Source: Streptomyces kanamyceticus (GTDB lineage Bacteria; Actinomycetota; Actinomycetes; Streptomycetales; Streptomycetaceae). Taken from it: a DNA stretch of 64,000 nucleotides. The notes below the pieces were generated by a model. The model was not told where the DNA came from. It was given only the letters and a program-made list of their open reading frames with translations, and searched no databases. A program made the translations under genes and the position numbers. Location of the stretch: the NCBI RefSeq assembly GCF_008704495.1, contig NZ_CP023699.1, forward strand, positions 9,858,001 to 9,922,000, written 5' to 3'. Positions 7,300 to 15,781 of this stretch are shown piece by piece (within the stretch, counting starts at the first letter, position 1; each line of letters opens with the position of its first letter).

Positions 7300-9023
7300 G
7301 CGAGGACCGCCGTCCGGTAGAGGGAGCTGCGCCGCACCAGTTCCTCGTGGGGCGCTTCGTCGGCGAGCCTGCCGCCGTCGATGAGGGCGACCCGGTCGGC
7401 GACGGCGAGCAGCGCGGGGCTGCTGGTGACGAGGATGGTGGTCCGGCCGCGCCGGAGCTCGCGGATGCCGGTGGCGATGCGGGACTCGGTCGCGGCGTCG
7501 ATGGCCGTGGTCGGGTCGTGCACGACCAGGACGTCACGGTCGGCGGCAAGGGCGCGGGCGAGCGCCACGCGCTGGCGCTGTCCGCCCGACAGGGACCTGC
7601 CGCGCTCGCCGACCGGCGCGTCGAGACCGCCGGGCAACGACGCGGCGACCTCGTCGGCGCGCGCTGCCGCCGCTGCCGGGTGGGTGCTGGCGCCGATGGC
7701 CGTGATGTTGTCCCGGAGCGATCCGGCGAACAGTTCGGCACCGTGCTCGGCGACGAGGACGCGGGAGCGCAGGCTGCGCGGCGCGAGGTCGGTGAACGGC
7801 ACGCCGTCCAGTTCGAGGCGGCCCGCATCGGGGTCCACGCGGCGCGCGAGGCAGCGGACGAGGGTGTCCGCGTGGGCGGGCTCCGTGACGACGACGCCGA
7901 CGAACTCGCCGGGGGCGACGGTCAGATCGACGCCGTCGAGCCCCTCGTGGACGAGCCCCGACAGACGCAGGGAGCCGCGCGGGGCGCCGTCACCACCCGG
8001 GGCAGCGGAATCGGCGGGGTCCTTGGCCCCGGCAGCGGCGCCTGTCCCGGCGATGTCCCCCGGCGTGGCGAGCACCTCGGCGACGCGGCCCGCGGAGGCG
8101 CGGGAGCGGGCGACCTCCGCGGCCATCCACGAGATCACCTGCAGCGGGCCCGGAATGAACAGGGCGAGACCCACGGCCGCCACCAGCTCGCCGAGCCCGA
8201 TGCTGCCTGACAGCACGAGCCGCCCGCCCACCAGTGCGACCAGCGCGATGAACACGCCGGTCAACGCCTGCATCAGGCCGGTCTGCACCGCCTCGGCGCG
8301 CGCCGCGCGCACCGTGGCGTCGAGCGAGGCGCGGCTGGTGAGCCGGTAGCGGTCCGACGCGGCACGCTGGGCGCCGAGGCCCTGGAGCACGCGCACCCCC
8401 GCGACCAGGTCGGCGGCCACGCCCGATGCGTGGGCCGCGCGCTCCTGTTCGGCGTGGCTGCGGTGTTCGAGCGGACGGGCGAGCAGCTGACCGAGCCCCA
8501 TGAGCACGGGGGTGCCGAGCAGGATGAGCAGGCCGAGCGGGACGGAGGCGCGCAGCAGCAGGATCGCTCCGGCCGCCAGGCCGACGGCCGCCGAGAAGCC
8601 GAGCGGCAGCACGAAGGCGACCGAGCCCGCCCGCCGGGCGTCCTCGGTGGCCACGCTGACCAGGGCACCGGGCGGCCGCCCGGTGGAGGCACCGCCGCGC
8701 GGGTCGAGCACCCGGCGCATCAGGCGCATCCGCAGGCTGTGCCCCGCGTACTCCTTGGCGTACTCCCCGGCGCGGGAGCCGAGCTGGAAGCCGCCGGAGA
8801 GGAAGACGTAGACGACGGCGAGGACCAGCGCCCAGCGCGCGAAGGAGGCGACGTCGGGGTGGACGATCGCGCGGTCGACGATGACGCCGATGAGAACGGG
8901 GATGAGCGCCTCGCCGATCTGGTGCGAGGCGCCGAGCACGCAGCCCGCCGCGACGCGACGCCGCTCACCCGCCACCACGCCCCGCAGGACATCACGCCCG
9001 CTCCGGCGTGCGTCGTCGTGCAT
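7296..9023 (-). CDS. ABC exporter half-transporter, subunit B (degenerate Walker A, intact LSGGQ)
   Basis: This 575-residue half-transporter has a membrane domain (about residues 15-300) and a nucleotide-binding domain (about 350-570). The signature LSGGQRQRVALARAL is perfect, but Walker A is replaced by VTEPAHADT, the Q-loop Gln by Glu (VLVAEHGAEL), Walker B/catalytic Glu reads VVHDPTTAID, and the H-loop His is lost (VTSSPALL). These losses complement those of subunit A. ATG 9023 follows an AGAGAG site. A GTG at 9041 in the same frame is the alternative. It is first in the operon, and the iron box ends 36 bp upstream. Confidence 0.92.
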   Translation of the reverse strand: MHDDARRSGRDVLRGVVAGERRRVAAGCVLGASHQIGEALIPVLIGVIVDRAIVHPDVASFARWALVLAVVYVFLSGGFQLGSRAGEYAKEYAGHSLRMRLMRRVLDPRGGASTGRPPGALVSVATEDARRAGSVAFVLPLGFSAAVGLAAGAILLLRASVPLGLLILLGTPVLMGLGQLLARPLEHRSHAEQERAAHASGVAADLVAGVRVLQGLGAQRAASDRYRLTSRASLDATVRAARAEAVQTGLMQALTGVFIALVALVGGRLVLSGSIGLGELVAAVGLALFIPGPLQVISWMAAEVARSRASAGRVAEVLATPGDIAGTGAAAGAKDPADSAAPGGDGAPRGSLRLSGLVHEGLDGVDLTVAPGEFVGVVVTEPAHADTLVRCLARRVDPDAGRLELDGVPFTDLAPRSLRSRVLVAEHGAELFAGSLRDNITAIGASTHPAAAAARADEVAASLPGGLDAPVGERGRSLSGGQRQRVALARALAADRDVLVVHDPTTAIDAATESRIATGIRELRRGRTTILVTSSPALLAVADRVALIDGGRLADEAPHEELVRRSSLYRTAVLA

Positions 9024-9058
9024 TCTGCTCTCTCTTTCCACAGCCCCACCCCGAAAAG

Positions 9059-9077
9059 TCAGGTAAGGCTAACCTGA
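9059..9077. promoter_or_regulatory. Iron box (DmdR1/IdeR-type operator)
   Basis: TCAGGTAAGGCTAACCTGA matches about 16 of 19 positions of the actinobacterial iron-box consensus TWAGGTTAGSCTWACCTWA. It lies 36 bp upstream of subunit B's ATG (18 bp from the GTG). DtxR-family regulators bind such sites with Fe2+ and repress, so the ABC pair should be induced in iron starvation. The divergent AAA ATPase starts 87 bp away on the other side and could be affected too. Confidence 0.8.
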
Positions 9078-9163
9078 TGATCCTGAACAGGGGAGAGCTG
9101 GGGTGCGACGACCGGATCGGGCCCGGCAGGGGGCCAAGATCGGCATGTACATAAAGTATCCGC

Positions 9164-10447
9164 ATGCCCGAGGACTCCCCGCTCATACAGAGCTTGCGCA
9201 CGGCCGTCGACGCGGCCCCCGGCGACGTACCCCTACGCCTGCACCTGGCCGAGCTGTTGCTGGCCGAGGGGCGGCAGGACGCCGCGGTCACGGAGGCGGC
9301 GGTCGCGCTGCAGCACGCGCCGGGGGACGAACAGGTCCGGGCGCTGATGATGCGGGCGATGAGCGGGCCCGCCGCCCCCGCGGCCTCGGTGGAACACCAC
9401 CCGTCCGCGTCGGCCCCGGCACCCGCCCCTCGCACCGGCTTCGACTGGCGGGCCGCCGCCGACCAGGTCGGCGACGTGCTCCCGCCCCGCTTCGTCGAGT
9501 CCGTCGAGCCGCCCCTGACCGCCGACGGCAGCGGCGATCCCGGCGACGCGGAGGCCTGGGACGTCAGCGGCCCCGACGCCCCCGGCACGATCCGCCTCGC
9601 CGACGTCGGCGGCATGCGGGAGGTCAAGGAGCGCCTGGAGGCCGCGTTCCTCGCGCCCATGCGCAACCCCGAGCTGCGCAAGCTGTACGGCAAGAGCCTG
9701 CGCGGCGGACTCCTCCTGTACGGGCCGCCCGGCTGCGGCAAGACGTTCATCGCCCGTGCGATCGCCGGTGAACTCGGGGCGGGGTTCCTGTCCGTGTCGG
9801 TCAACGACGTGCTCGACATGTGGATCGGCAACTCCGAACGGAACATGCACGAGATCTTCCAGGCCGCCCGCCGCCAGGCCCCGTGCGTGATCTTCCTGGA
9901 CGAGCTCGACGCACTGGGCGCCAAGCGCAGCCGCACCCAGCACAGCGGCCTGCGCAACACCGTCAACCAGCTCCTCACCGAGCTGGACGGCATCGACTCC
10001 GCGGCCAACGAAGGCGTGTTCGTGCTCGCCGCCACCAACGTCCCCTGGGACGTGGACATCGCGCTGCGCAGGCCCGGACGCCTGGACCGCACACTGCTCG
10101 TGCTGCCGCCCGACGCCCAGGCCCGCGAGGCGATCCTCCGCTACCACCTGAAGGAACGCCCCGTCGAGAACGTCGACCTCGGCAAGCTCGTCAAGGTCAC
10201 CGACGGCCTCTCGGGCGCCGACCTCGCCCACGTGTGCGAGGCGGCGGCGGAGACCGCGCTGCTCGACTCGGCGCGTACCGGCACGGTCCGCATGATCGGC
10301 ATGAAGGACCTGCTGGGGGCCGCGAAGCAGACCGTGCCCTCCTCCGAGCCGTGGTTCGCCACCGCGCGCAACGTCGCCATGTACGCCAACGACGGCGGCA
10401 CGTACGACGACTTGATCACCTACCTGAAGAAGAAGCGGAAGCTGTGA
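9164..10447 (+). CDS. AAA-family ATPase with N-terminal TPR region
   Basis: This 427-residue protein has a TPR-like N-terminus (about residues 5-68; LRLHLAELLLAEGRQDAAV), a Pro/Ala linker, and a classic AAA domain (about 150-345): Walker A GPPGCGKT (187-194), Walker B CVIFLDELDALG, sensor/arginine-finger region LAATNVPWDVDIALRRPGRLDR. A basic KKKRKL ends the chain. It should be a hexameric ATP-driven remodelling factor. The next gene starts inside its stop codon (GTGA) and encodes a membrane TPR protein, implying a complex that brings the ATPase to the membrane. Substrate unknown. Confidence 0.92.
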   Translation: MPEDSPLIQSLRTAVDAAPGDVPLRLHLAELLLAEGRQDAAVTEAAVALQHAPGDEQVRALMMRAMSGPAAPAASVEHHPSASAPAPAPRTGFDWRAAADQVGDVLPPRFVESVEPPLTADGSGDPGDAEAWDVSGPDAPGTIRLADVGGMREVKERLEAAFLAPMRNPELRKLYGKSLRGGLLLYGPPGCGKTFIARAIAGELGAGFLSVSVNDVLDMWIGNSERNMHEIFQAARRQAPCVIFLDELDALGAKRSRTQHSGLRNTVNQLLTELDGIDSAANEGVFVLAATNVPWDVDIALRRPGRLDRTLLVLPPDAQAREAILRYHLKERPVENVDLGKLVKVTDGLSGADLAHVCEAAAETALLDSARTGTVRMIGMKDLLGAAKQTVPSSEPWFATARNVAMYANDGGTYDDLITYLKKKRKL

Positions 10448-11565
10448 GCACGCTGCACCCGACCGTCGAGCAGGCCCAGGCGCTGCTCGAACTCGAACGC
10501 TACGACCAGGCGGGAGCCCTCCTCGGCCGCCGTCTCGCGGAGGACCCCGGAGACATAAGGGCCTGGGTCAGCATCGGCTACTGCCACCTCAACACGGAGC
10601 GTGTGGAGCAGGCGAAGGAGGCGGCGGCCGAAGCGCTCAAGCTGGACCCCGAGGACTACGGCGCGCTCAGGCTGAGCGCCCAGGCGATGGTGCGCGACAA
10701 CGGCTGGCTGCACGTCCAGCCCGTCCTGCGCGAGCTGATACGGGTCGCCCCGCAGGACCCGTTCGCGTACGCGATGCTCGCCGACGCCGTGTGGCGCGCC
10801 GCCCTGGTCCAGTACGCCAAGGAGTCCGGCGCCAGGCAGCTCAGCACCCAGGACGTCGACCGGCTCTCCGGCGAGGCGGCCGAACTGGCCATGGAGGCAC
10901 TGCGCCTGGGCCCCGAGAACGTCTACGTCCACGAGATCGCCCACCGCATCGCGAGCATGGCGGGCAACGGCACGGTCGCCAATCAGCTCGACGAGGCCAT
11001 CCTCCGCATCGATCCCACGCACGCCGAGGCGCTCGCCCGCCAGACCAAGCGGGCCGCCGAGGCGCCGGGAGTGGGCGCGGGCCAGGCCGCCGACCTGTAC
11101 GCGGACGCGCTCGCCGCGGACCCGGGATCCCCGGTCATGCGCCAGCAACTCGACCACGCCACCTACCGCCTGCTGCGCGGCACGCGCTGGCTCGCGGTGA
11201 TCTGCGTGGTCGCGGCGGGCGCCATGGTCAACCTCTTCCCCTCCGCCGAAGAGCCCGCCCCGGAGTTGCCCATTCCGGTGGGCCAGCGCCTCTGGGTCCT
11301 CGTGGTCATGGCCGCGATCTGGGCCTTCGGCGCCGTGCGCCGCTACCGGCGACTGCGCGCGGGTGTCCAGCTCAACGCCCGCTCCCTGATCCGCCGCGGC
11401 CGCTGGGCCCGCGTCGTCGTGGCCCAGGCGGCCTGGGCCATGCTCTGCGCCCTGCTGATCGCGGAGATCCCCTGGACGGAACGCTCGGTGCCGCAGCTCA
11501 TCTTCTGGGCGGGACTCGCCCCGACGGCGGCCACGATCTGGTTCGACAGGAAGAAGACCGGCTAG
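10444..11565 (+). CDS. TPR-repeat membrane protein, partner of the AAA ATPase
   Basis: GTG 10444 overlaps the upstream TGA, giving 373 residues. TPR units fill residues about 5-245 (YDQAGALLGRRLAEDPGDIRAWVSIG, VEQAKEAAAEALKLDPEDYGALRL). Then come about four membrane segments: WLAVICVVAAGAMVNLF, LWVLVVMAAIWAFGAV, VVVAQAAWAMLCALLIAEI and LIFWAGLAPTAATIW. The TPR domain is likely cytoplasmic and could dock the ATPase's own N-terminal TPR. The tight overlap implies equimolar synthesis. The function of the pair is unknown to me. It might be a protein-quality-control or secretion-linked module. Confidence 0.88.
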   Translation: MSTLHPTVEQAQALLELERYDQAGALLGRRLAEDPGDIRAWVSIGYCHLNTERVEQAKEAAAEALKLDPEDYGALRLSAQAMVRDNGWLHVQPVLRELIRVAPQDPFAYAMLADAVWRAALVQYAKESGARQLSTQDVDRLSGEAAELAMEALRLGPENVYVHEIAHRIASMAGNGTVANQLDEAILRIDPTHAEALARQTKRAAEAPGVGAGQAADLYADALAADPGSPVMRQQLDHATYRLLRGTRWLAVICVVAAGAMVNLFPSAEEPAPELPIPVGQRLWVLVVMAAIWAFGAVRRYRRLRAGVQLNARSLIRRGRWARVVVAQAAWAMLCALLIAEIPWTERSVPQLIFWAGLAPTAATIWFDRKKTG

Positions 11566-11599
11566 GACCCGCTCGGCACGCTCGGCGGGCCCGGTACGA

Positions 11600-11665
11600 C
11601 GGACGGGCGGACGCACACCGGCGATGGCCGGTCGCGGTCTGCCCGTCTGCTTGTCCGCCCGTCCG
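11600..11665. terminator. Nested-hairpin terminator between convergent genes
   Basis: CGGACGGGCGGAC (11600-11612) is perfectly complementary to GTCCGCCCGTCCG (11653-11665). Inside lies a second hairpin, ACCGGC-GATG-GCCGGT (11617-11632). An alternative pairing of GACGGGC with GCCCGTC is also possible. It sits between the plus-strand TPR gene and the minus-strand small secreted gene, so it can serve both. Confidence 0.7.
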
Positions 11666-11683
11666 CTTGTCAGACGTGTGACG

Positions 11684-11911
11684 TCACCAGTTGTAGACGA
11701 TGTCCCCGTGGCTGTTGACCATCTTGAACGTGCCGTCCCCCTGGTCGATCACGCACCCGTAACCGCCGTCCCCCGTGTCTCCGCAGAAGGTGGAGGCACT
11801 GGCCGGGCTCGTCACGGCGAACGCGCCGCCCGCGAGGACACCGGCGGTCGCGAGGGCGACGGCGAGCCGCCTGACCCGCCCGCGGCGCGGCGTGGTGGTG
11901 TTGCGCGGCAT
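11684..11911 (-). CDS. Small secreted protein of unknown function
   Basis: This 75-residue protein has a long basic N-region (RRGRVRRL), a hydrophobic core (LAVALATAGVLAGGAFAV) and a likely cut after ASA. The mature peptide is only about 36 residues, with two cysteines (FCGDTGDGGYGC) that could form a disulfide, and ends GDIVYNW. A ribosome site AAGGAGCT precedes the ATG. I do not recognise the family. Lantibiotic-like maturation genes are absent, so it is not an obvious RiPP. Confidence 0.7.
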   Translation of the reverse strand: MPRNTTTPRRGRVRRLAVALATAGVLAGGAFAVTSPASASTFCGDTGDGGYGCVIDQGDGTFKMVNSHGDIVYNW

Positions 11912-12009
11912 GGATAGCTCCTTACTTCCTGAATTCCCATGAGTTGTCGGTCAGTTGGGGGTTCGTAGTGATCTGCCGGTCGGATTGGCCGGGTGTTATG
12001 GTCCGCCGC

Positions 12010-12653
12010 ATGGCTGAACTGATCGCTCCCACGCCGCGGCTGCACTCCTCATGGCTCGCGGCGCGCGACGAGTGGGAGCCCGATGCGCATCAGGACGGGG
12101 CCGGTCTGCGACTGGTCGGCGACGACGACCTCGAAAGCCCGGAGGGCTTCGCCGCGTGGCCGAGCGGCTGCGACGGCAGGCGGACCGGTCGCGGCCCGTC
12201 GGTGAGGGGAGCGTCCACGCGACCCACTGGTGGATCGCCGACGGCGAGACGTACCTCGGGGCGATCGACCTGCGGCACTCCCTGAACGCCTTCCTGCTGG
12301 AAGGCGGCGGACACATCGGCTACAGCGTCCGGCCCTCCGCCAGGCGACGCGGTCTCGCCTCGTGGGCACTGGGGGCGGTGCTGCTCAAGGCGCCGGAGTT
12401 CGGTCTGGACCGTGTCCTCCTCACCTGCGACGACGGCAACGTCGGCTCGGCGCGCACCATCGAACGCAACGGCGGCGTCCTCGAAGACGTGCGCAGCACC
12501 GAAACGGGGGTCAAGCGCCGCTACTGGATCACCATCGCCTCGCCGACGTCGGCCTCACCCACCCTCCGCGCCGCTCGCGAGACGGCGGCGCCACCAGAGG
12601 TCGGCACGGTACTGCCGCTGCCGGGCGAACGGATCGGGCAGCGTCCGCTCTAG
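12010..12653 (+). pseudogene. GNAT acetyltransferase, frameshifted
   Basis: Two adjacent frames together make one GNAT protein. Frame one (from ATG 12010) gives MAELIAPTPRLHSSWLAARD through DLESPEGFAAW. The next frame continues ERLRRQADRS, then HWWIADGETYLGAIDLRH, GGHIGYSVRPSARRRGLASWALG (the acetyl-CoA-binding loop R-R-x-G-L-A) and CDDGNVGSARTIERNGGV. The join is at about 12157-12162, and one missing base there restores the frame. It is either a sequencing error or a recent mutation. The tail beyond RRYWITI overlaps the convergent gene by 99 bp and may not be native. Substrate unknown. Confidence 0.8.
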
Positions 12654-13061
12654 GTACACCGCGTCCAACGGCCGTACCCGGCGCACGAGTTCGGCGCGCG
12701 GCCGGGGAGGCAGTTGCCGCAGGACCTGGTCCAGTACGTCCCGGGCGTGCCGTACGTCGTCGAACGAGCAGCCGCGGCACGAGCACTGCGCGACCCGCGG
12801 ATACAGGGGGCGCCGCCCCGTCGGCCGCAGGAACGCCCGGTACTCCCGCAACGCGCGGTCGGTGGCGCCCGGGTAGAGGTAGTAGTCGCCGGAGAGCCTC
12901 TCCACCCGGTCTATCGCGTCGCTGGTCCTGGCCGAGAGGCCGTGGACACGGGTCGGGGGTGCACTCCGCGGAGCGCGAGGGTCGGCGCGTGGGGTGGCGC
13001 GAGGGGCGGCACCAGGGATGAGCTGGGCGGCGCGCAGCGCGCCGGGCCGGTTACGGGGCAT
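12555..13061 (-). CDS. Conserved hypothetical protein
   Basis: This 168-residue frame looks genuinely coding from about residue 38: SDAIDRVERLSGDYYLYPGA, then YPRVAQCSCRGCSFDDVRHA (a Cys-x-Cys-x2-Cys cluster that might bind metal) and an Arg-rich C-terminus. The N-terminal 35 residues are low-complexity Pro/Arg/Ala. I do not recognise a named family. It is divergent from the kinase-fold gene at 13135 and overlaps the 3' end of the GNAT frame. Confidence 0.55.
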   Translation of the reverse strand: MPRNRPGALRAAQLIPGAAPRATPRADPRAPRSAPPTRVHGLSARTSDAIDRVERLSGDYYLYPGATDRALREYRAFLRPTGRRPLYPRVAQCSCRGCSFDDVRHARDVLDQVLRQLPPRPRAELVRRVRPLDAVYLERTLPDPFARQRQYRADLWWRRRLASGAEGG

Positions 13062-13134
13062 CGGCCTTTCGGTACGTGATCATGTGCGCCATCATGCGGC
13101 ACCAACGCCACATTGACCAGGGAGAGCCCGAAAC

Positions 13135-14248
13135 ATGCCGCCGATGCCGATGCCGATGTCCGAGCGGGATCCGCTGCGTGCCGCGCGCCTGGCGCGCTAC
13201 GAGGAGGTGAGCACCCGGCTCGCCCTGCTGAGCGACCACCGGCTCGGCGAGGCTGTTGCTGCCGCCGTCCCGCTCGGCGAGGGCATCGGCGGCAGGTCGG
13301 CGGAGCTGGACGTCGCCGGGACGCGGGTCTTCGTCAAGCGGGTCCCCCTGACGGACGTCGAGCTGCGACCCGCGAACGTGCGGTCGACGGCGAACGTCTT
13401 CGGGCTGCCGACGTTCTACCAGTACGGGGTGGGCTCGGCGGGATTCGGCGCCTGGCGGGAGCTCGCCGCGCACACCATGACCACCAACTGGGTGCTCGGC
13501 GACGCCTACGCGGGGTTCCCGCTGACGTACCACTGGCGGATTCTGCCCGACAGGCCTCCCGAAGGGTTCACCGACGAGTTCGGGGCCTGGCGGGGCCGTC
13601 GCCCACTGGGAGGGATCACCGGCCGTCCGTGATCGCCTGGAGGCCATCGGCGGCGCGTCGTTCAGCCTGGTGCTCTTCCTGGAACACGTGCCGCACACCC
13701 TCGCCGGATGGCTGGCCGCCCGCGACGCGGCCGGTGACGAACCGACGGAGGGCGGCGGCCCGCCTCCCGCCTGGATCGAGGAAGAACTCGCGCGCGGCGC
13801 CGCCTTCATGAGCTCCCGCGGACTCGTGCACTTCGACGCCCACTTCGCCAACGTCCTGACCGACGGCCGCCTGCTCTACTTCGCCGACTTCGGGCTCGCC
13901 CTGAGCTCCGGCTTCGACCTGTCGCGGGAGGAGAGCCGGTTCCTCACGGACCACCTCGCGTACGACCACTGCTACACCGCCGCCTTCCTCCTCAACCACC
14001 ACCTGCTCGACGCTGTACGGGGCGCGGCGGACCGCGACGCCTTCCTGCGCGACTGGATCGCGGACCGGCGCCCGGACGGCATACCGCCCGAGACCGCGGC
14101 CATCATCGAACGGCACGCCCGCACCGCTCTCGTCCTGAACTCTTTCCACCGCGGCCTGCTCACCGAGAGCAAGCGGACACCGTTCCCGGCACGCGAGATC
14201 GAACGCGCCCGCCGACCCACCGCCCCCTCGCACCGGAGGACCCCGTGA
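13135..14248 (+). pseudogene. Protein-kinase/aminoglycoside-phosphotransferase-fold protein, frameshifted
   Basis: The first frame (ATG 13135, GGAGAG upstream) carries the N-lobe (RVFVKRVPLTDVE, with the probable ATP-binding Lys) and stops at 13632. A second frame entered at about 13585-13600 continues AVAHWEGSPAVRDRLEAIGG, LVLFLEHVPHTLAGWL, the catalytic loop HFDAHFANVL (HxDxxxxN) and FADFGLAL (DFG-like). Both are plainly parts of one protein of about 370 residues. Removing one G from the GGGG run near 13581 restores it. The natural substrate is unknown. Its last codon overlaps the FGGY kinase start as GTGA. Confidence 0.82.
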
Positions 14249-15777
14249 CCACGACACCGGCCGTCGCTCCCGGCCTGCTGCTCGGCATCGACATCGGCAC
14301 GTCCTCCGCCAAGGGCGTCCTCACCAGGACCGACGGCACGCTCGTCGCCGAGGCGCGGCGTGAGCACGCGACGGCCACGCCGCGGCCCGGCTGGTTCGAG
14401 CACGACGCGGACGCGGTGTGGTGGGACGACTTCCGTTCCCTGGCAAGGGAGTTGACGGCACAGGTGCCAGCGGGGGAGTCCCTCGCCGCGGTCGGGGTCA
14501 GCGGCATCGGGCCCTGTGTGCTGCCCGCGGACGCGCGGGGCAGGCCGGTGCGCGCGGCCATTCTGTACGGCGTGGACACGCGGGCGGTCGACGAGATCAC
14601 CGAGCAGAACGAGCGCTACGGCCCCGAGGAGATCATCCGCCGCTGCGGCTCACCCCTGACCAGCCAGGCGATCGGCCCCAAACTGGCATGGCTGCGTCGC
14701 CACGAGCCCGAGGTGTACGGGTCCACCAGCCGCTGGTACATGGCCAGTTCGTACCTCGTGCACCGGCTCACCGGGCGGTACGTCCTCGACCACCACTCGG
14801 CGAGCCAGTGCACGCCGCTGTACGACCTGGCGGCCCGCGCCTGGATCGAAGAGCGCTGCGACGAGATCGCGCCGGGCCTCCAGTGGCCCGAGCTGGTCTG
14901 GCCCAGCGAGGTCGTGGGCGGCGTGACCCGCGACGCCGAGGTCCTCACCGGCATCCCCGCGGGCACTCCCGTCGTCGCGGGCACCGTCGACGCCTGGGCG
15001 GAGGCGGCGGGCGTCGGCGTCGCCGCCCCGGGTGACGTCATGCTGATGTACGGCACGACGATGTTCGTGATCGGCATCCTGGCGAAGCCGCTGACCAGCC
15101 CGCGTCTGTGGGGTACGGCGGGTGCGTTCGAGGGCACCTACTGCCTCGCGGCGGGCATGGCGACGTCCGGCGCGGTCACCGGGTGGCTGCGGGACCTGAC
15201 CGGTTCGTCGTACGAGCAACTCACGTCAGAGGCGGGTGAGTTGCCGCCCGGTGCCGAAGGGCTCGTGATGCTGCCGTACTTCGCGGGGGAGCGCACCCCG
15301 CTCTTCGACCCCGACGCCCGCGGGCTCGTGCACGGTCTGACGCTGCGGCACGGGCGGGGTCACCTGTACCGGGCGGCGCTGGAGGCCACCGCGTACGGCG
15401 TGCGGCACAATCTCGCCGCCATGAGGGAGACGGGTGCCGCCGCCGAACGCCTCGTGGCGGTCGGGGGCGGCGCTCGCGCGCTGTGGACGCGGATCGTCTC
15501 CGACGTCACCGGACGCGCGCAGCACCTGCCGCGGCACACCATCGGTGCCGCGTACGGCGACGCGTTCCTCGCGGCCGTCGGCGCGGGGCTCGCCGGGCCC
15601 CGCGACATCGCGCACTGGAATCCGACGGTCGAAGTGGTCGCCCCTGATCCCGCCGCTTCGGCGGTCTACGACGAGCTCTACGGGCTCTATCTGGACCTGT
15701 ATCCGGCGACCCGCGAGGCCGCGCACGTCCTCGCGTCCCGGCAGCGCGCGGACGACGCGCGCTCCCGGGACGCCTGA
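14245..15777 (+). CDS. FGGY-family carbohydrate kinase (xylulokinase-like)
   Basis: This 510-residue protein has both FGGY ATPase lobes: GIDIGTSSAKGVLTRTDG (phosphate-1 loop), a middle TVDAWAEAAGVGV/MYGTTMFV segment (phosphate-2), and LVAVGGGARALWTRIVSDVTGR with GAAYGDAFLA (adenosine motif). It should phosphorylate a sugar or polyol with ATP in the cytoplasm. It is most like xylulokinase, but substrate cannot be fixed from sequence. GTG 14245 follows GGAGGA and overlaps the preceding TGA. No matching isomerase or transporter is adjacent. Confidence 0.92.
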   Translation: MTTTPAVAPGLLLGIDIGTSSAKGVLTRTDGTLVAEARREHATATPRPGWFEHDADAVWWDDFRSLARELTAQVPAGESLAAVGVSGIGPCVLPADARGRPVRAAILYGVDTRAVDEITEQNERYGPEEIIRRCGSPLTSQAIGPKLAWLRRHEPEVYGSTSRWYMASSYLVHRLTGRYVLDHHSASQCTPLYDLAARAWIEERCDEIAPGLQWPELVWPSEVVGGVTRDAEVLTGIPAGTPVVAGTVDAWAEAAGVGVAAPGDVMLMYGTTMFVIGILAKPLTSPRLWGTAGAFEGTYCLAAGMATSGAVTGWLRDLTGSSYEQLTSEAGELPPGAEGLVMLPYFAGERTPLFDPDARGLVHGLTLRHGRGHLYRAALEATAYGVRHNLAAMRETGAAAERLVAVGGGARALWTRIVSDVTGRAQHLPRHTIGAAYGDAFLAAVGAGLAGPRDIAHWNPTVEVVAPDPAASAVYDELYGLYLDLYPATREAAHVLASRQRADDARSRDA

Positions 15778-15781
15778 GGGG

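Noticed and set aside
5395..7320. Long plus-strand frame (641 codons) antisense to the ABC exporter subunit
   Set aside because: Its composition is Gly/Arg/Ala-rich with no domain motifs, and it mirrors the third-position GC of the real minus-strand gene.
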